Source: an uncultured Clostridium sp. (GTDB taxonomy: Bacteria; Bacillota; Clostridia; Clostridiales; Clostridiaceae). From it: a DNA stretch of 64,000 bases. Position 1 is the stretch's first letter. Each line of letters begins with the position of its first letter. Positions 36,443 to 46,396 of the stretch are shown here, one piece after another. Under the pieces are notes generated by a model, which did not search any database, was not told where the DNA came from, and saw only the letters and a list, made by a program, of their open reading frames with translations. The DNA lies in contig NZ_CAMTIG010000018.1 in NCBI RefSeq assembly GCF_947072515.1, positions 1 to 64,000 on the forward strand, written 5' to 3'. Made by a program: the position numbers and the translations under genes.

Positions 36443-37975
36443 ATGAAAAAAGATTTAGTTTTAATTGTTGACTTTGGTGGACAGTACAATCAGCTTATTG
36501 CAAGAAGAGTTAGAGAATGTGGAATATATTGTGAAATAATCCCTTATTCACATTCAATAGAGAAAATAAAAGAAAAAAATCCAAAAGGAATCATATTTAC
36601 AGGTGGACCTAACAGTGTTTACGGAGAAAATACTCCAAAAGTATCAGAAGAAATATTTGAATTAGGAGTTCCTATTTTAGGTATATGTTATGGAGTTCAA
36701 CTTATGTCACATCTTTTAGGTGGAAAAGTTGCTACAGCACCAGTTAGAGAATATGGAAAAACAGAAATTAACATAAAAAATACTTCGAAATTATTTAGCG
36801 GTATCAACGATAAGGATATTTGTTGGATGAGTCATACAGATTACATATCTGAAGCACCAGAAGGATTTGAAATTATAGCACATACAGAGGTTTGCCCTGT
36901 TGGAGCTATGGAAAATGCTGATAGAAATCTTTATGGAGTTCAATTCCACCCAGAAGTTGAGCATACACCATTTGGACAAAAAATGCTTCAAAACTTCTTA
37001 TATGAGATTTGTGGATTAGAAAAAACTTGGACTATGGCTTCTTTCGCAGAAGAAAAAATAAAAGAAATAAAGAACTTAGTTGGAGATAGAAAAGTTCTTT
37101 GTGCATTATCAGGTGGAGTTGATTCATCAGTTGCAGCTATGATAGTTCACAGAGCTATAGGACATAACTTAACTTGTATCTTCGTAGATCATGGTTTACT
37201 TAGAAAAGATGAAGGCGATACTGTTGAAAGAGTATTTAAAAAAGAGTTTGATATGAACATTATAAGAGTTAATGCTCAAGATAGATTCTTAGGAAAACTT
37301 AAAGGAGTATCAGATCCTGAAACTAAGAGAAAAATTATAGGTGAAGAATTCATTAGAGTATTTGAAGAAGAAGCTAAAAAGGTTGGAGAAATTGATTACT
37401 TAGTACAAGGAACAATTTATCCAGATATCGTTGAAAGTGGAACAGATACTTCAGCAGTAATTAAATCACACCATAACGTTGGAGGACTTCCAGAAGATAT
37501 GGAATTTGATTTAATAGAACCTTTAAGAGAATTATTTAAAGATGAAGTTAGAGCTGTTGGAGAAGAACTTGGAATTCCTCATAAATTAGTATGGAGACAG
37601 CCATTCCCAGGACCAGGACTTGCAATAAGAGTTCTTGGAGAAATAACTGATGAAAAGCTTCATATAACTAGAGAAGCAGATGCAATATTCAGAGAAGAAG
37701 TTGCTAATGCAAATTTAGATGAAGCTATATGGCAATACTTTGCTTGTCTTCCAAACATAAAATCAGTTGGAGTTATGGGAGATGAAAGAACTTACTGTCA
37801 TACAATTGCACTTAGAGCAGTTACTTCAAGTGATGCGATGACTTCAGAATGGGCAAGAATCCCATATGAATTATTAGACTTAGTAAGTAGAAGAATAGTT
37901 AATGAAGTTCCAGGAGTAAACAGAATTGTTTATGATATAACTTCAAAACCACCAGCAACAATTGAGTGGGAATAA
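36443..37975 (+). CDS. guaA: GMP synthase (glutamine-hydrolysing)
   Basis: 510 aa. N-terminal class I amidotransferase ([11 protein letters not shown] with the nucleophilic Cys, and a His-Glu pair in [10 protein letters not shown]), ATP pyrophosphatase domain with PP-loop [12 protein letters not shown], and the dimerisation domain ([16 protein letters not shown] [15 protein letters not shown]; end KPPATIEWE). It aminates XMP to GMP. RBS AGGAGG. Terminator at 37997-38036. Confidence 0.98.
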   Translation: MKKDLVLIVDFGGQYNQLIARRVRECGIYCEIIPYSHSIEKIKEKNPKGIIFTGGPNSVYGENTPKVSEEIFELGVPILGICYGVQLMSHLLGGKVATAPVREYGKTEINIKNTSKLFSGINDKDICWMSHTDYISEAPEGFEIIAHTEVCPVGAMENADRNLYGVQFHPEVEHTPFGQKMLQNFLYEICGLEKTWTMASFAEEKIKEIKNLVGDRKVLCALSGGVDSSVAAMIVHRAIGHNLTCIFVDHGLLRKDEGDTVERVFKKEFDMNIIRVNAQDRFLGKLKGVSDPETKRKIIGEEFIRVFEEEAKKVGEIDYLVQGTIYPDIVESGTDTSAVIKSHHNVGGLPEDMEFDLIEPLRELFKDEVRAVGEELGIPHKLVWRQPFPGPGLAIRVLGEITDEKLHITREADAIFREEVANANLDEAIWQYFACLPNIKSVGVMGDERTYCHTIALRAVTSSDAMTSEWARIPYELLDLVSRRIVNEVPGVNRIVYDITSKPPATIEWE

Positions 37976-37996
37976 TTAAGAAGTTATTTTAGAGAT

Positions 37997-38036
37997 AAAA
38001 GGTATTTATGATATACATGTCATAAATACCTTTTTT
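37997..38036 (+). terminator. Terminator of guaA
   Basis: AAAAGGTATTTATGA (37997-38011) with TCATAAATACCTTTT (38020-38034), then T. Confidence 0.92.
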
Positions 38037-38099
38037 ATATATAATGAAAGTAACTTTGTTATAATTTATATGATACTGTTATAGACTAAGGAGGAAAAT

Positions 38100-38780
38100 A
38101 TGAGTAAAACTATTTTAATTGTTGAGGATGATATAGATATTCATAATTTAGAAAAAATTTTTTTAGAAGAAAACGGATATGAAACTTTATCAGCATTTTC
38201 AGGAACAGAGGCTTTATTAATTTTAGAGTATAAAGAGTGTGATTTAATGCTTTTAGATATTATGCTACCAGGAATGTTTGGAGATGAAGTTATAAAGAAA
38301 GCTAAAAATATAAAAGATATTCCTGTTATTGCTGTCACTAGCAAAGATGATAAAGAAAGTAAGATAAATATGTTTAATAATGGAGTAGATGATTATATTA
38401 TTAAACCATTTGATTTAGATGAGTTATTAATGAGAATTATAGCAGTTCTTAGACGATATAACATGAAAGAGGATAGGGTTGAGAATATATTAAAATATAA
38501 GGATATAGAATTAAATTTAGATAATTATGAAACATTAGTTAGTGGAAAATCAATAGCTTTAACTAAAATAGAATTTCAAATATTAAAGCTTTTAATAAGT
38601 AAACCTAAAAATGTATTTACTAAAAATAATATATATGAATCTATATGGAATGAAAGTGGAGGGATTGAAGATAACTCTATAAATGTTCATATAAGTAATA
38701 TTAGAAATAAGATTTCAAAAATAAATAAAGATGAGAAATACATACAAACAGTTTGGGGAATTGGATTTAAAATGGAGTAA
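38100..38780 (+). CDS. OmpR/VanR-family response regulator
   Basis: 226 aa. Receiver domain with acidic pocket EDD (9-11), phosphorylated Asp54 in LMLLDIMLPG, Thr/Ser switch AVTSKDD and Lys IIKPFD. OmpR-type winged helix from about 130 to the end (LTKIEFQILKLLISKPKNVFT, VHISNIRNKI, VWGIGFKME). Upstream TATAAT at 38060-38065. The partner kinase is probably the gene at 40516, separated by an ABC transporter. The order and the small kinase are typical of Firmicute antimicrobial-peptide modules. Confidence 0.93.
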   Translation: MSKTILIVEDDIDIHNLEKIFLEENGYETLSAFSGTEALLILEYKECDLMLLDIMLPGMFGDEVIKKAKNIKDIPVIAVTSKDDKESKINMFNNGVDDYIIKPFDLDELLMRIIAVLRRYNMKEDRVENILKYKDIELNLDNYETLVSGKSIALTKIEFQILKLLISKPKNVFTKNNIYESIWNESGGIEDNSINVHISNIRNKISKINKDEKYIQTVWGIGFKME

Positions 38781-38870
38781 ATCTTTAAGAAATCTTTATA
38801 CTTTTTAAAGGGTTTTTAAAACTTTGATGTTTAGAATAAGAGTATAAAGAATGAGGAAGGAGCTTTAACT

Positions 38871-39800
38871 ATGGAATATGCAATTCAAAGTTTTAATTTA
38901 GATAAAGTGTATAGAAGAAAAAAAGTTTTAGAGAATGTTTCTATAAATGTACCTAGGGGAAGTATTTATGGATTAGTAGGTAGAAATGGAGCTGGAAAAA
39001 CAACTCTTATGAGAGTATTGTGTGGACTAGCAGAAGTAAGTGAAGGAAATTATAAATTATTCAATTCGGAGGATTTAAATGAGGGATATAAAAGAATTGG
39101 GATATTGATTGAAAATCCAGGAATATTCAATTATATGACTGCATTAGAAGATATGGAATATTTTAGGAAACTATATGGAGTATTAGAACAAGAAGTATCT
39201 AAGGAAATACTAGAGGCTGTAGGACTTGAGTGGAAAGACAAGAAAAAAGTAAAAAATTTTTCTTTGGGAATGAAGCAAAGATTAGGAATAGCAATTTCAT
39301 TAATTGGAAATCCAGATTTATTAATACTTGACGAACCTATTAATGGATTAGATCCACAAGGGGTATTTGAGATACGTAAACTATTAATAAAATTAAATGA
39401 AGAAAGAGGAATTACAATACTTATATCAAGTCATATATTAAGTGAATTATTTAAAATGGCAACTAATTATGGAATTATTGAAAAAGGAAAGCTTATAAGA
39501 GAAGTAACTAAGGAACAGTTAGAAGAAGATTGTAGAAGATGCATAAAAATAAAAATAGATAAAGAAGATGTAATTAGAGTAGTAGAAATTTTAGAAATAA
39601 AGTTGAATATACAAGAATATGATGTGCTAGAAGATGGTTTATTAAGGGTATTTAGTGATGAAAATATTATAGAAATAAACAGAGTATTAGAGAAAGAAAA
39701 TATTAAAATTTATTCTCTTTCATATAGTGGAGAAGAAATAGAAGAATATTTCATTAGGATTATAGAGGGAGAAAAAGATGAGAAATATTATAGATGCTAA
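38871..39800 (+). CDS. ABC transporter ATP-binding protein (BcrA type)
   Basis: 309 aa. Walker A GRNGAGKTTL (about residues 37-46), signature NFSLGMKQRLGIA, Walker B LLILDEPINGLDP, H-loop ILISSHILSEL. The C-terminal extension is like BcrA/NatA-type lantibiotic or bacitracin self-protection exporters. It overlaps the permease by 23 bp. Direct AT-rich repeats of the TTTAAG type around 38785-38830, just before it, could bind the response regulator. Confidence 0.92.
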   Translation: MEYAIQSFNLDKVYRRKKVLENVSINVPRGSIYGLVGRNGAGKTTLMRVLCGLAEVSEGNYKLFNSEDLNEGYKRIGILIENPGIFNYMTALEDMEYFRKLYGVLEQEVSKEILEAVGLEWKDKKKVKNFSLGMKQRLGIAISLIGNPDLLILDEPINGLDPQGVFEIRKLLIKLNEERGITILISSHILSELFKMATNYGIIEKGKLIREVTKEQLEEDCRRCIKIKIDKEDVIRVVEILEIKLNIQEYDVLEDGLLRVFSDENIIEINRVLEKENIKIYSLSYSGEEIEEYFIRIIEGEKDEKYYRC

Positions 39801-40515
39801 TATATATAAGGTTTTAAGAAGTAAAGGGTATTATGGAATATGTGGGTTTTTAGGGATTTATATATTAATACAGCTTTATACAGTGATTAGACATGGAATT
39901 AAACCAGCACTCACAGGTGTAGATACAATAATATCATTTCTATCAGGCGATCATATGATAGTTATATTACTTTTAATAATTATTGGAAAACAGATGCTTA
40001 AAGATTATGAATCAGGGGTTATAAAAAATATTTTAGCAAGAGGTGTAACGAGAAGTCAGTATTTTATAGGACAAATTATTTCTTCATATATAATAATTGG
40101 AGTAACATGGGTTGCATTTGTATTTGTTTTAGTATGTATAAATAGTATTCAATCGGGAATAGGAGAAGTTAATATTAAATTTATTGTGATAGGTGGCATA
40201 TTAAATATGATATTTATTTTAACACTTATAGTAATGATGATTGCAACTATTGCAATCACAAGAAATGGAATAATTGTAGTTCTTATATTTATTGGAGCAG
40301 TAAATATAGCAGAAATAGCAATGATTATTTTTTCATTGTTTAACATGACATTAAATTTATCAAAATTTGAAATGACTACATATATAGGTGCACTTAGCTT
40401 GAAAAGTAATAATAATGAGCTATTATTTTTGAAGGGTATGGGTGTTATGGCAGTATATCTTACAGTTTCTATGATAGTAGGACTGTATGTTATGAAAAAA
40501 CAGGATGTGAAGTAA
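39778..40515 (+). CDS. ABC transporter permease (ABC-2 type)
   Basis: 245 aa with six predicted membrane helices and the ABC-2 sequence ESGVIKNILARGVTRSQYFIGQI in the first cytoplasmic region. It partners the preceding ATPase. Overlap of the two genes (39778-39800) implies translational coupling. Substrate unknown; peptide antibiotics are the usual guess for this class. Confidence 0.85.
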   Translation: MRNIIDANIYKVLRSKGYYGICGFLGIYILIQLYTVIRHGIKPALTGVDTIISFLSGDHMIVILLLIIIGKQMLKDYESGVIKNILARGVTRSQYFIGQIISSYIIIGVTWVAFVFVLVCINSIQSGIGEVNIKFIVIGGILNMIFILTLIVMMIATIAITRNGIIVVLIFIGAVNIAEIAMIIFSLFNMTLNLSKFEMTTYIGALSLKSNNNELLFLKGMGVMAVYLTVSMIVGLYVMKKQDVK

Positions 40516-41418
40516 GTGATTAAAAATTTTATTATAGTATTTTTTTTAATAACAAGCTTTGTATTTTTTAAAAAATTATTTAGGCAAAAACAAAGTTTGA
40601 AAAAATTAGATGAAAATTTAAAGTTCATATATAATAATGAAACGGATAATAGAATAACTATAGAAGGAAAAGAATTAAAAAATATAGCAATTAGCATAAA
40701 TAAAATTTTAGAAAAAAATAAAAAAGATAATATAAAAGTCAGAGGAATGCAAAAATCTATGAAAAATACTTTAACTAGTATTTCGCATGATTTGAGAACT
40801 CCTTTAACATCTATAAGTGGATATATTCAAATGATAGAGAGAGAAACTACATCAGAAGAAAGAAAAAAAGAATATTTGCAAGTTATAAAAGGCCGTGTAG
40901 ATACAGTAAAGGTTATACTTAATCAATTGTTTGAATATATAAGACTTGAAAATGATGAGTTATTAGTAGAACGAGAAAAGATTAATGTTGGAGATATATT
41001 AAAGGATACAATTGCAATTTATTACTATGATTATTTAGAAAAAAATGTAGAACCAGAAATTTTAATACCAGAAAAAGATATATTTATAAATGGAGATAAA
41101 AATGGATTAAAGAGAGTTTTTAGTAATATAATTTATAACTCTTTAATACATGGAGAGAAGGATTATAAGATAGAGCTTGTACAGGAGATGGGGAAGGTTT
41201 ATTTAACTTCTGAAAATTATACAACATCTATAGAAGAGAAAGATGCAGAATTAGTATTTGAAAGATTTTTTACATCGGATAAATCGAAGAATAAACAGAC
41301 CACTGGATTAGGATTATGTATATCTAAATTATTAGTAGAGAAGATGTGTGGAAAAATAGATGCAAATGTAAATAATAATATATTTACAATAAAAATAGAA
41401 TTTAATGAAAATAAATAA
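40516..41418 (+). CDS. Sensor histidine kinase
   Basis: 300 aa from GTG 40516, which follows the permease stop codon with no gap. Only one short N-terminal membrane helix (about residues 1-16) and no extracellular sensing domain. HisKA with phospho-acceptor His91 in ISHDLRTPLTSISGYI, and HATPase with N box VFSNIIYNSLIHGE and G box TTGLGLCISKLL. Such small-loop kinases often sense through their ABC transporter, which agrees with gene order. Confidence 0.9.
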   Translation: MIKNFIIVFFLITSFVFFKKLFRQKQSLKKLDENLKFIYNNETDNRITIEGKELKNIAISINKILEKNKKDNIKVRGMQKSMKNTLTSISHDLRTPLTSISGYIQMIERETTSEERKKEYLQVIKGRVDTVKVILNQLFEYIRLENDELLVEREKINVGDILKDTIAIYYYDYLEKNVEPEILIPEKDIFINGDKNGLKRVFSNIIYNSLIHGEKDYKIELVQEMGKVYLTSENYTTSIEEKDAELVFERFFTSDKSKNKQTTGLGLCISKLLVEKMCGKIDANVNNNIFTIKIEFNENK

Positions 41419-41445
41419 AAATAAGTACAAAATATTGAAGAAAAG

Positions 41446-41486
41446 AGATTAAGGTTGAAATTGAAAACAACCTTAATCTTTTTTTG
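41446..41486 (+). terminator. Terminator of the kinase operon
   Basis: AGATTAAGGTTG (41446-41457) with CAACCTTAATCT (41468-41479), then seven or more T residues. Confidence 0.92.
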
Positions 41487-41654
41487 TAATCATTTTGGAA
41501 GGAAAAATTTAGATGAAATTCAGAAATGCTTCATTTGAAATTTACGGTGGAAGAGTAATATAAAGTACATAGTAAAAATACTAAAAAGTTGATATCATAG
41601 AAAATTTATAAAGCTATGAAATTAAATATCAACAAATTTAATGAGGTGTATATT

Positions 41655-42623
41655 ATGAAAAAGAAATTAATTGTTGCATTAGTAGGAATGGCAGTTTTAG
41701 GAGGCACAATTACAACAGCTTTTGCAGATACAATAAGCACAGCACCAAATAATACAACTAAGGTAGAACATCAAGAAGTAGCAAAAAATCATAAAGATAG
41801 AGATCATGAAAGCAGTGCAATTAGAAGAGAAGATAAGGTTGAAAAAGAAGTTAAGGCTGGAAAAACTGTAAGTGAAATAAAGACAGAAATATTAGCTAAT
41901 TTAAAAGCTAATTTAAATAAAAGAGTTAGTGAGAAAAAACTAGATAGCCAAAAGGCAGATGAAATTTATAATAATAAAAGTAAAGAAATAGAAAAAGCAG
42001 ATATATTAAATGGTGTAGTAACAAATAAGTACATAAAAGATGAAATGAATAAAGGTGAAACATTAAATACTGCAAAGGAAAACTTTATAAAATATAAAAC
42101 AGAAAATATAAATAAATTAGTAACAGATAAAAAATTAACTGCAGAGCAGGGGAAAGAAAAAATAGCAAAAATTACAGAACGAGTTAATAAAAATGAAGGT
42201 ATTTTTGTTAATAGAGCAGAGCAAAAGGAAAAAGCTGATTTTATACAAAGTGAGTTGAAATCAGGAAAAACAGCTGCACAGATAAAAGAAGACTTACAAA
42301 GTAAATTACAAGATAAATTAAATACTGAAGTAAAAGATAAAAAAATAAGTAGTGAAAAATCAGAAGAAATATATAAACGTGCAAGTGAAAGAATTGCAAA
42401 AAGTGATATCTTAAATGGAGTAGTAGGAAATAAAACAATAAAGGAAACTCTAAATAAGGGTGGAACTTTAAGTGCAGCAAAAGAAGCATATATTAAAACT
42501 AAGACAGAGGATATAAATAAACTTGTAACTGATAAAAAGATAACATCTGATCAAGGAAAAACTAAAATAGAGAATTTAACTAATAAAATAAATAATAATG
42601 AAGGAGTATTTATAAATTATTAA
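41655..42623 (+). CDS. Secreted protein with internal repeats
   Basis: 322 aa from ATG 41655 after GAGGTG; an earlier in-frame ATG at 41616 lacks a ribosome site. A typical signal peptide (MKKKLIVALVGMAVLGG..., cut about AFA-DTIS). The mature part is Lys/Glu-rich, all alpha, without Cys, and made of two copies of a roughly 135-residue unit. Both units end IFVN or VFIN after NEG, and each contains the motif ADILNGVV / SDILNGVV followed by a T-L-x-x-A-K-E/N-x-x-I-K half. The halves also resemble each other (KLVTDKKLTAEQGKEKI versus TEVKDKKISSEKSEEI), so four 60-70-residue sub-repeats are present. Function unknown; related to DUF2680-like secreted repeats at best. Confidence 0.8.
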   Translation: MKKKLIVALVGMAVLGGTITTAFADTISTAPNNTTKVEHQEVAKNHKDRDHESSAIRREDKVEKEVKAGKTVSEIKTEILANLKANLNKRVSEKKLDSQKADEIYNNKSKEIEKADILNGVVTNKYIKDEMNKGETLNTAKENFIKYKTENINKLVTDKKLTAEQGKEKIAKITERVNKNEGIFVNRAEQKEKADFIQSELKSGKTAAQIKEDLQSKLQDKLNTEVKDKKISSEKSEEIYKRASERIAKSDILNGVVGNKTIKETLNKGGTLSAAKEAYIKTKTEDINKLVTDKKITSDQGKTKIENLTNKINNNEGVFINY

Positions 42624-42644
42624 AATAGATACTTAAAATATAGA

Positions 42645-42693
42645 GAGTGGTTCTAAGTAAGAGTTAAAAATTTACTTAGAAACGCTCTTTTTG
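42645..42693 (+). terminator. Terminator after the repeat protein
   Basis: 17-nt arms 42645-42661 (AGAGTGGTTCTAAGTAA) and about 42673-42688, one mismatch and one wobble, T run to 42693. Confidence 0.85.
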
Positions 42694-42843
42694 ATTATAA
42701 AAATATTGAACTTTATTATTTTGTATGAGAAATGTAAGGCAATTTTAAAAAATATTATAGATTCATTTTAGGTTCTCTTCACTTGAAATATAGATTGAAG
42801 ATTTATTATAAATATAAAGATGTGAAGAGATGAGGTGCAGAAA

Positions 42844-43158
42844 ATGAAAAAAATAATACTTTTTTTAATAGGGCTGAGTATGATGGGAACGATGGTAACA
42901 ACTACATACGCAGATACAATATCGAATATTTTATCTGCAAAGCCAATAGCGCAAATAATACAGCAACAGAAAGGCGAAAATACATCAAAAGTTAATATAA
43001 ATGGACTAGAAAAACAATATAAAAGAAGTGAAACAAATTCAGAGATGATAAAAGGAATATATGATTATGGTGGGGACAAGATAGAAAAGAATGAGGAATT
43101 AAGTAAATTAGTTAAAGAAGAGACTATAAAAAGAAGCATTCATAGAGAGGATACTTAA
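42844..43158 (+). CDS. Small secreted protein, paralogue of the signal region of the repeat protein
   Basis: 104 aa from ATG 42844; the in-frame GTG at 42835 is inside the ribosome site (GAGGTG). Signal peptide MKKIILFLIGLSMMGTM... with cleavage before DTIS, the same junction (A-DTIS) as the protein encoded at 41655. The remaining 75 residues are charged and contain no recognised domain or repeat. The two genes are adjacent and probably share an origin by duplication followed by loss of the repeats. Confidence 0.65.
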   Translation: MKKIILFLIGLSMMGTMVTTTYADTISNILSAKPIAQIIQQQKGENTSKVNINGLEKQYKRSETNSEMIKGIYDYGGDKIEKNEELSKLVKEETIKRSIHREDT

Positions 43159-43287
43159 ATTTTAAGAAATATTTAAGTAGAAATTCAAGTTAAATTCACC
43201 TTAGGAATAAATTAGTGATGTATAATAAAAGTAATTTAAGAGAAATATATATAATTTAAAAAAATTATATAGAAATAAAGTATTAGA

Positions 43288-43321
43288 AATACAGAGAGTA
43301 AACGCTTTCTGTATTTTTTTG
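43288..43321 (+). terminator. Terminator after the small secreted protein
   Basis: AATACAGAGAG (43288-43298) with CTTTCTGTATT (43305-43315), T run. The rest of the 43159-43475 gap holds no ORF I can support. Confidence 0.85.
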
Positions 43322-43475
43322 TTTTATGCACACAAAAAAGTAAGTAATTTTCAAAAGAATAGGATAGTAATATACTAGGTTTTGTAAAGAGCAATGGCTC
43401 AAGGCCTTATAAACAATTAAAGTTTAAGAGTTCTTAAACCGTAATTTTAGATAATAAATGAAAGGATGATTAATA

Positions 43476-44126
43476 ATGAAAAAATGGATATCAGGTATAG
43501 TACTGATAGTAGGTATTATATTAATAATAGTTGCAGGAGTAATGTATAATGAATCAACAAAAAATATTCCAATTAGACAACTAACAGTAACATCAACAGG
43601 AGTACATAACGGCGTATGGGATGCACAGTACGGAGCAGCATCTAAAGATAAAATAGGAGCAATGCCAACAGTTTCAGTTCCACTTAAATGGACTAAAGGA
43701 CCTGCTGATACAAAATCATATGCTATAACATTAGTAGATAATGATACAACTTCAATAGTAGGATTCCCATGGATTCACTGGGTAACAGCAAACATTCCAG
43801 CAAATGTAACATCTTTAGCAGCAAATGCAAGTAGAGATGATTCAAGCATTATGGTTCAAGGTGTAAACAGTTATGCAGCTGGTGACCCATTACCATTACC
43901 ATCAATAAAAGGATTTAGAGTTCCAAGACAAGACGCTGAATTCTATGGAGGAATGGTTCCAGTAAACTTTGCACATACTTATACATTAACTGTATATGCA
44001 TTAAATACTAAATTAGATTTAAAACCTGGATATACTTATGGACAACTTATGGGTGCTATGCAAGGACATATTGTTGGACAAGGACAATTATTAGCTAAAT
44101 ATAATGCTGCAATTACTAAAGCATAA
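43476..44126 (+). CDS. PEBP-like (YbhB/YbcL) protein, membrane anchored
   Basis: 216 aa. One N-terminal helix (about residues 5-25) acts as an uncleaved anchor or signal. The rest matches phosphatidylethanolamine-binding protein-like YbhB/YbcL proteins: SYAITLVDNDTTSIVGFPWIHWV (the D-x-D and H-W segment), FRVPRQ, and YGGMVPVNFAHTYTLTVYAL. Ligand and role are unknown in bacteria; some homologues inhibit kinases or proteases. RBS AAAGGATGA. Many C-ending codons suggest good expression. Confidence 0.9.
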   Translation: MKKWISGIVLIVGIILIIVAGVMYNESTKNIPIRQLTVTSTGVHNGVWDAQYGAASKDKIGAMPTVSVPLKWTKGPADTKSYAITLVDNDTTSIVGFPWIHWVTANIPANVTSLAANASRDDSSIMVQGVNSYAAGDPLPLPSIKGFRVPRQDAEFYGGMVPVNFAHTYTLTVYALNTKLDLKPGYTYGQLMGAMQGHIVGQGQLLAKYNAAITKA

Positions 44127-44376
44127 TATAAAAATAAAGTGAAAATAAAATATTAATATAATAAAAGGGATATCTTTAAATAGATATGCCTTTTATTTAC
44201 TTAAAATATATTAAAATCATACTTTATGAACCTTTTAATAATTACAAAAATGAGGTAAAATATGTGTAGACTACTTTAATTTTATAATGGAGTTTATATA
44301 AAATTATAAATAAAAGTTATTAAGCATAATATTAAATTTATGTAGAGTGGTTTTTAGTAAAAGGAGGTTTTATAAT

Positions 44377-45723
44377 ATGAAAGGATTATCACTAGATTTA
44401 TCTAAGACAGCACCATATTTAAGAATGGATGAGGTTAATTATTTAGAAGAATTAACTGTTGTAGCACATAAGAAATTACATGAAAAAACTGGAGCAGGAA
44501 GCGACTTTTTAGGGTGGATTGATCTTCCTGTAAATTATGATAAAGATGAATTTGCAAGAATTCAAAAAGCAGCTGAAAAAATAAAAGGAGATTCTGATGT
44601 TCTTATAGTAATAGGAATCGGAGGATCATATTTAGGAGCAAGAGCAGCAATAGAAATGTTAACTAACAATTTCTATAATGTATTATCAAAAGAAGATAGA
44701 AAAGCTCCACAAATATTCTACGTAGGTAATAATATTAGTTCAACATACATGGCTCAATTACTACAAGCTATCGAAGGTAAAGATATATCAGTAAATGTTA
44801 TTTCAAAATCTGGAACAACTACAGAACCTGCAATAGCATTTAGAATTTTTAAAGACCTTTTAGAAAAGAAATACGGAAAAGAAGAAGCTAAGAATAGAAT
44901 TTATGCAACTACTGATAAAGCAAGAGGAGCATTAAAATCATTAGCTGATGCTGAAGGATATGAAACTTTCGTAATTCCTGATGATGTTGGAGGAAGATTC
45001 TCAGTATTAACTCCAGTTGGATTATTACCAATTGCAGCAGCAGGAATAAACATTGAAGAAATGATGAAAGGAGCAGCTGATGCAAGAGAAGAATTCTCAA
45101 ATACAAATATAAATGAAAATATTTGTTATCAATATGCAGCAGCAAGAAATGCTCTTTACAATAAAGGGAAAGCTATAGAAATATTAGTTAACTATGAACC
45201 TCAATTACATTATTTTGGTGAATGGTGGAAACAACTTTATGGAGAATCAGAAGGAAAAGACAATAAAGGGTTATTCCCAGCAGCAGTTGATTTTTCAACA
45301 GATTTACATTCAATGGGTCAATATATCCAAGAAGGAAGAAGAGAACTTATTGAAACAGTAATAAATGTTAAATCTCCAAAAGAAGTTATAAAAATTGAAG
45401 AAACAGAAGATAACTTAGATGGATTAAACTTCTTAGCTGGAAAAGATATGGACTTTGTTAATCATAAAGCATTTGAAGGAACTTTACTTGCTCATAATGA
45501 TGGTGGAGTACCAAATATTATAGTAAATGTACCAGAGTTAACTCCATACTACTTTGGACAATTAGTTTATTTCTTTGAAAAAGCATGTGGAATTAGTGGA
45601 TATCTTTTAGGAATAAATCCATTTGATCAACCTGGAGTTGAAGCTTATAAGAAAAATATGTTTGCATTACTTGGAAAACCAGGATATGAAGATGTAAAAG
45701 CTGAACTTGAAAAAAGACTTTAA
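44377..45723 (+). CDS. pgi: Glucose-6-phosphate isomerase
   Basis: 448 aa from ATG 44377 after AAAAGGAGG; the ATG at 44347 is upstream of that site. Sugar-binding motifs [46 protein letters not shown] and [12 protein letters not shown]; the catalytic His and Lys regions are conserved. It interconverts glucose-6-P and fructose-6-P. The next gene starts 5 bp downstream. Confidence 0.97.
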   Translation: MKGLSLDLSKTAPYLRMDEVNYLEELTVVAHKKLHEKTGAGSDFLGWIDLPVNYDKDEFARIQKAAEKIKGDSDVLIVIGIGGSYLGARAAIEMLTNNFYNVLSKEDRKAPQIFYVGNNISSTYMAQLLQAIEGKDISVNVISKSGTTTEPAIAFRIFKDLLEKKYGKEEAKNRIYATTDKARGALKSLADAEGYETFVIPDDVGGRFSVLTPVGLLPIAAAGINIEEMMKGAADAREEFSNTNINENICYQYAAARNALYNKGKAIEILVNYEPQLHYFGEWWKQLYGESEGKDNKGLFPAAVDFSTDLHSMGQYIQEGRRELIETVINVKSPKEVIKIEETEDNLDGLNFLAGKDMDFVNHKAFEGTLLAHNDGGVPNIIVNVPELTPYYFGQLVYFFEKACGISGYLLGINPFDQPGVEAYKKNMFALLGKPGYEDVKAELEKRL

Positions 45724-45727
45724 TTAA

Positions 45728-46171
45728 ATGAAGATAATAATTGATGGAGATGCTTGCCCAAGCATCTCCAAAATTGAATTAAAGGCTCAAGAGTATGGAG
45801 TGGATGTGAAAATATTTTGTGATATAAACCATTGTATAACTAGCGATTATGCTAAAGTATCGGTAGTAGATAGTGGATTTCAAAATGTAGATATGTATGT
45901 AATAAATGAAGCGAAAGAAAATGATATTATAGTGACACAAGATTTTGGAGTAGCAGCATTATGTTTGCCTAAGGGGGCTAAGTGTATAAATCCAAATGGG
46001 AAAATATATACAAATGAGAATATTGATATGCTATTAGAAAAAAGACATATGTCGCAGAAAGTAAGAGCGGCAGGTGGAAGAATGAAAGGGCAGAAAAAAA
46101 GAAAATCCATTGATGAAAGATTATTTTTAGAAAAATTGGAAAGTTTAATAAAACTAGCAGTTCAAAAATAG
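45728..46171 (+). CDS. YaiI/YqxD family protein (UPF0178)
   Basis: 147 aa. NYN/PIN-like fold: start MKIIIDGDACP (Asp5, Asp7), VDSGFQNVDMYV, IVTQDFGVAALCLPKGA, and the basic C-terminal motif GGRMKGQKKRK. Predicted metal-dependent nuclease of unknown substrate. Cotranscribed with pgi (4 bp gap). Nothing else in 46172-46396 except a TATAAT at 46341-46346. Confidence 0.9.
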   Translation: MKIIIDGDACPSISKIELKAQEYGVDVKIFCDINHCITSDYAKVSVVDSGFQNVDMYVINEAKENDIIVTQDFGVAALCLPKGAKCINPNGKIYTNENIDMLLEKRHMSQKVRAAGGRMKGQKKRKSIDERLFLEKLESLIKLAVQK

Positions 46172-46396
46172 ATGTACTGTTAGTTTTTTTACATATAAAT
46201 AAAAAAATATACCAAAATGATTGTAAGAAAAAGTAAAAAAAGAGATGGAAAACTTGAAAAATATAAGTTGTAATTATGAAATTGATAATTATAAAAATTA
46301 AATTGTTAAAAAATGTATTAAATATAAAGAGATTTTACTGTATAATATAAGAAGCGATAAAGAATAAAGAAGGCATTATTAAGTAGGGTGATTTAA

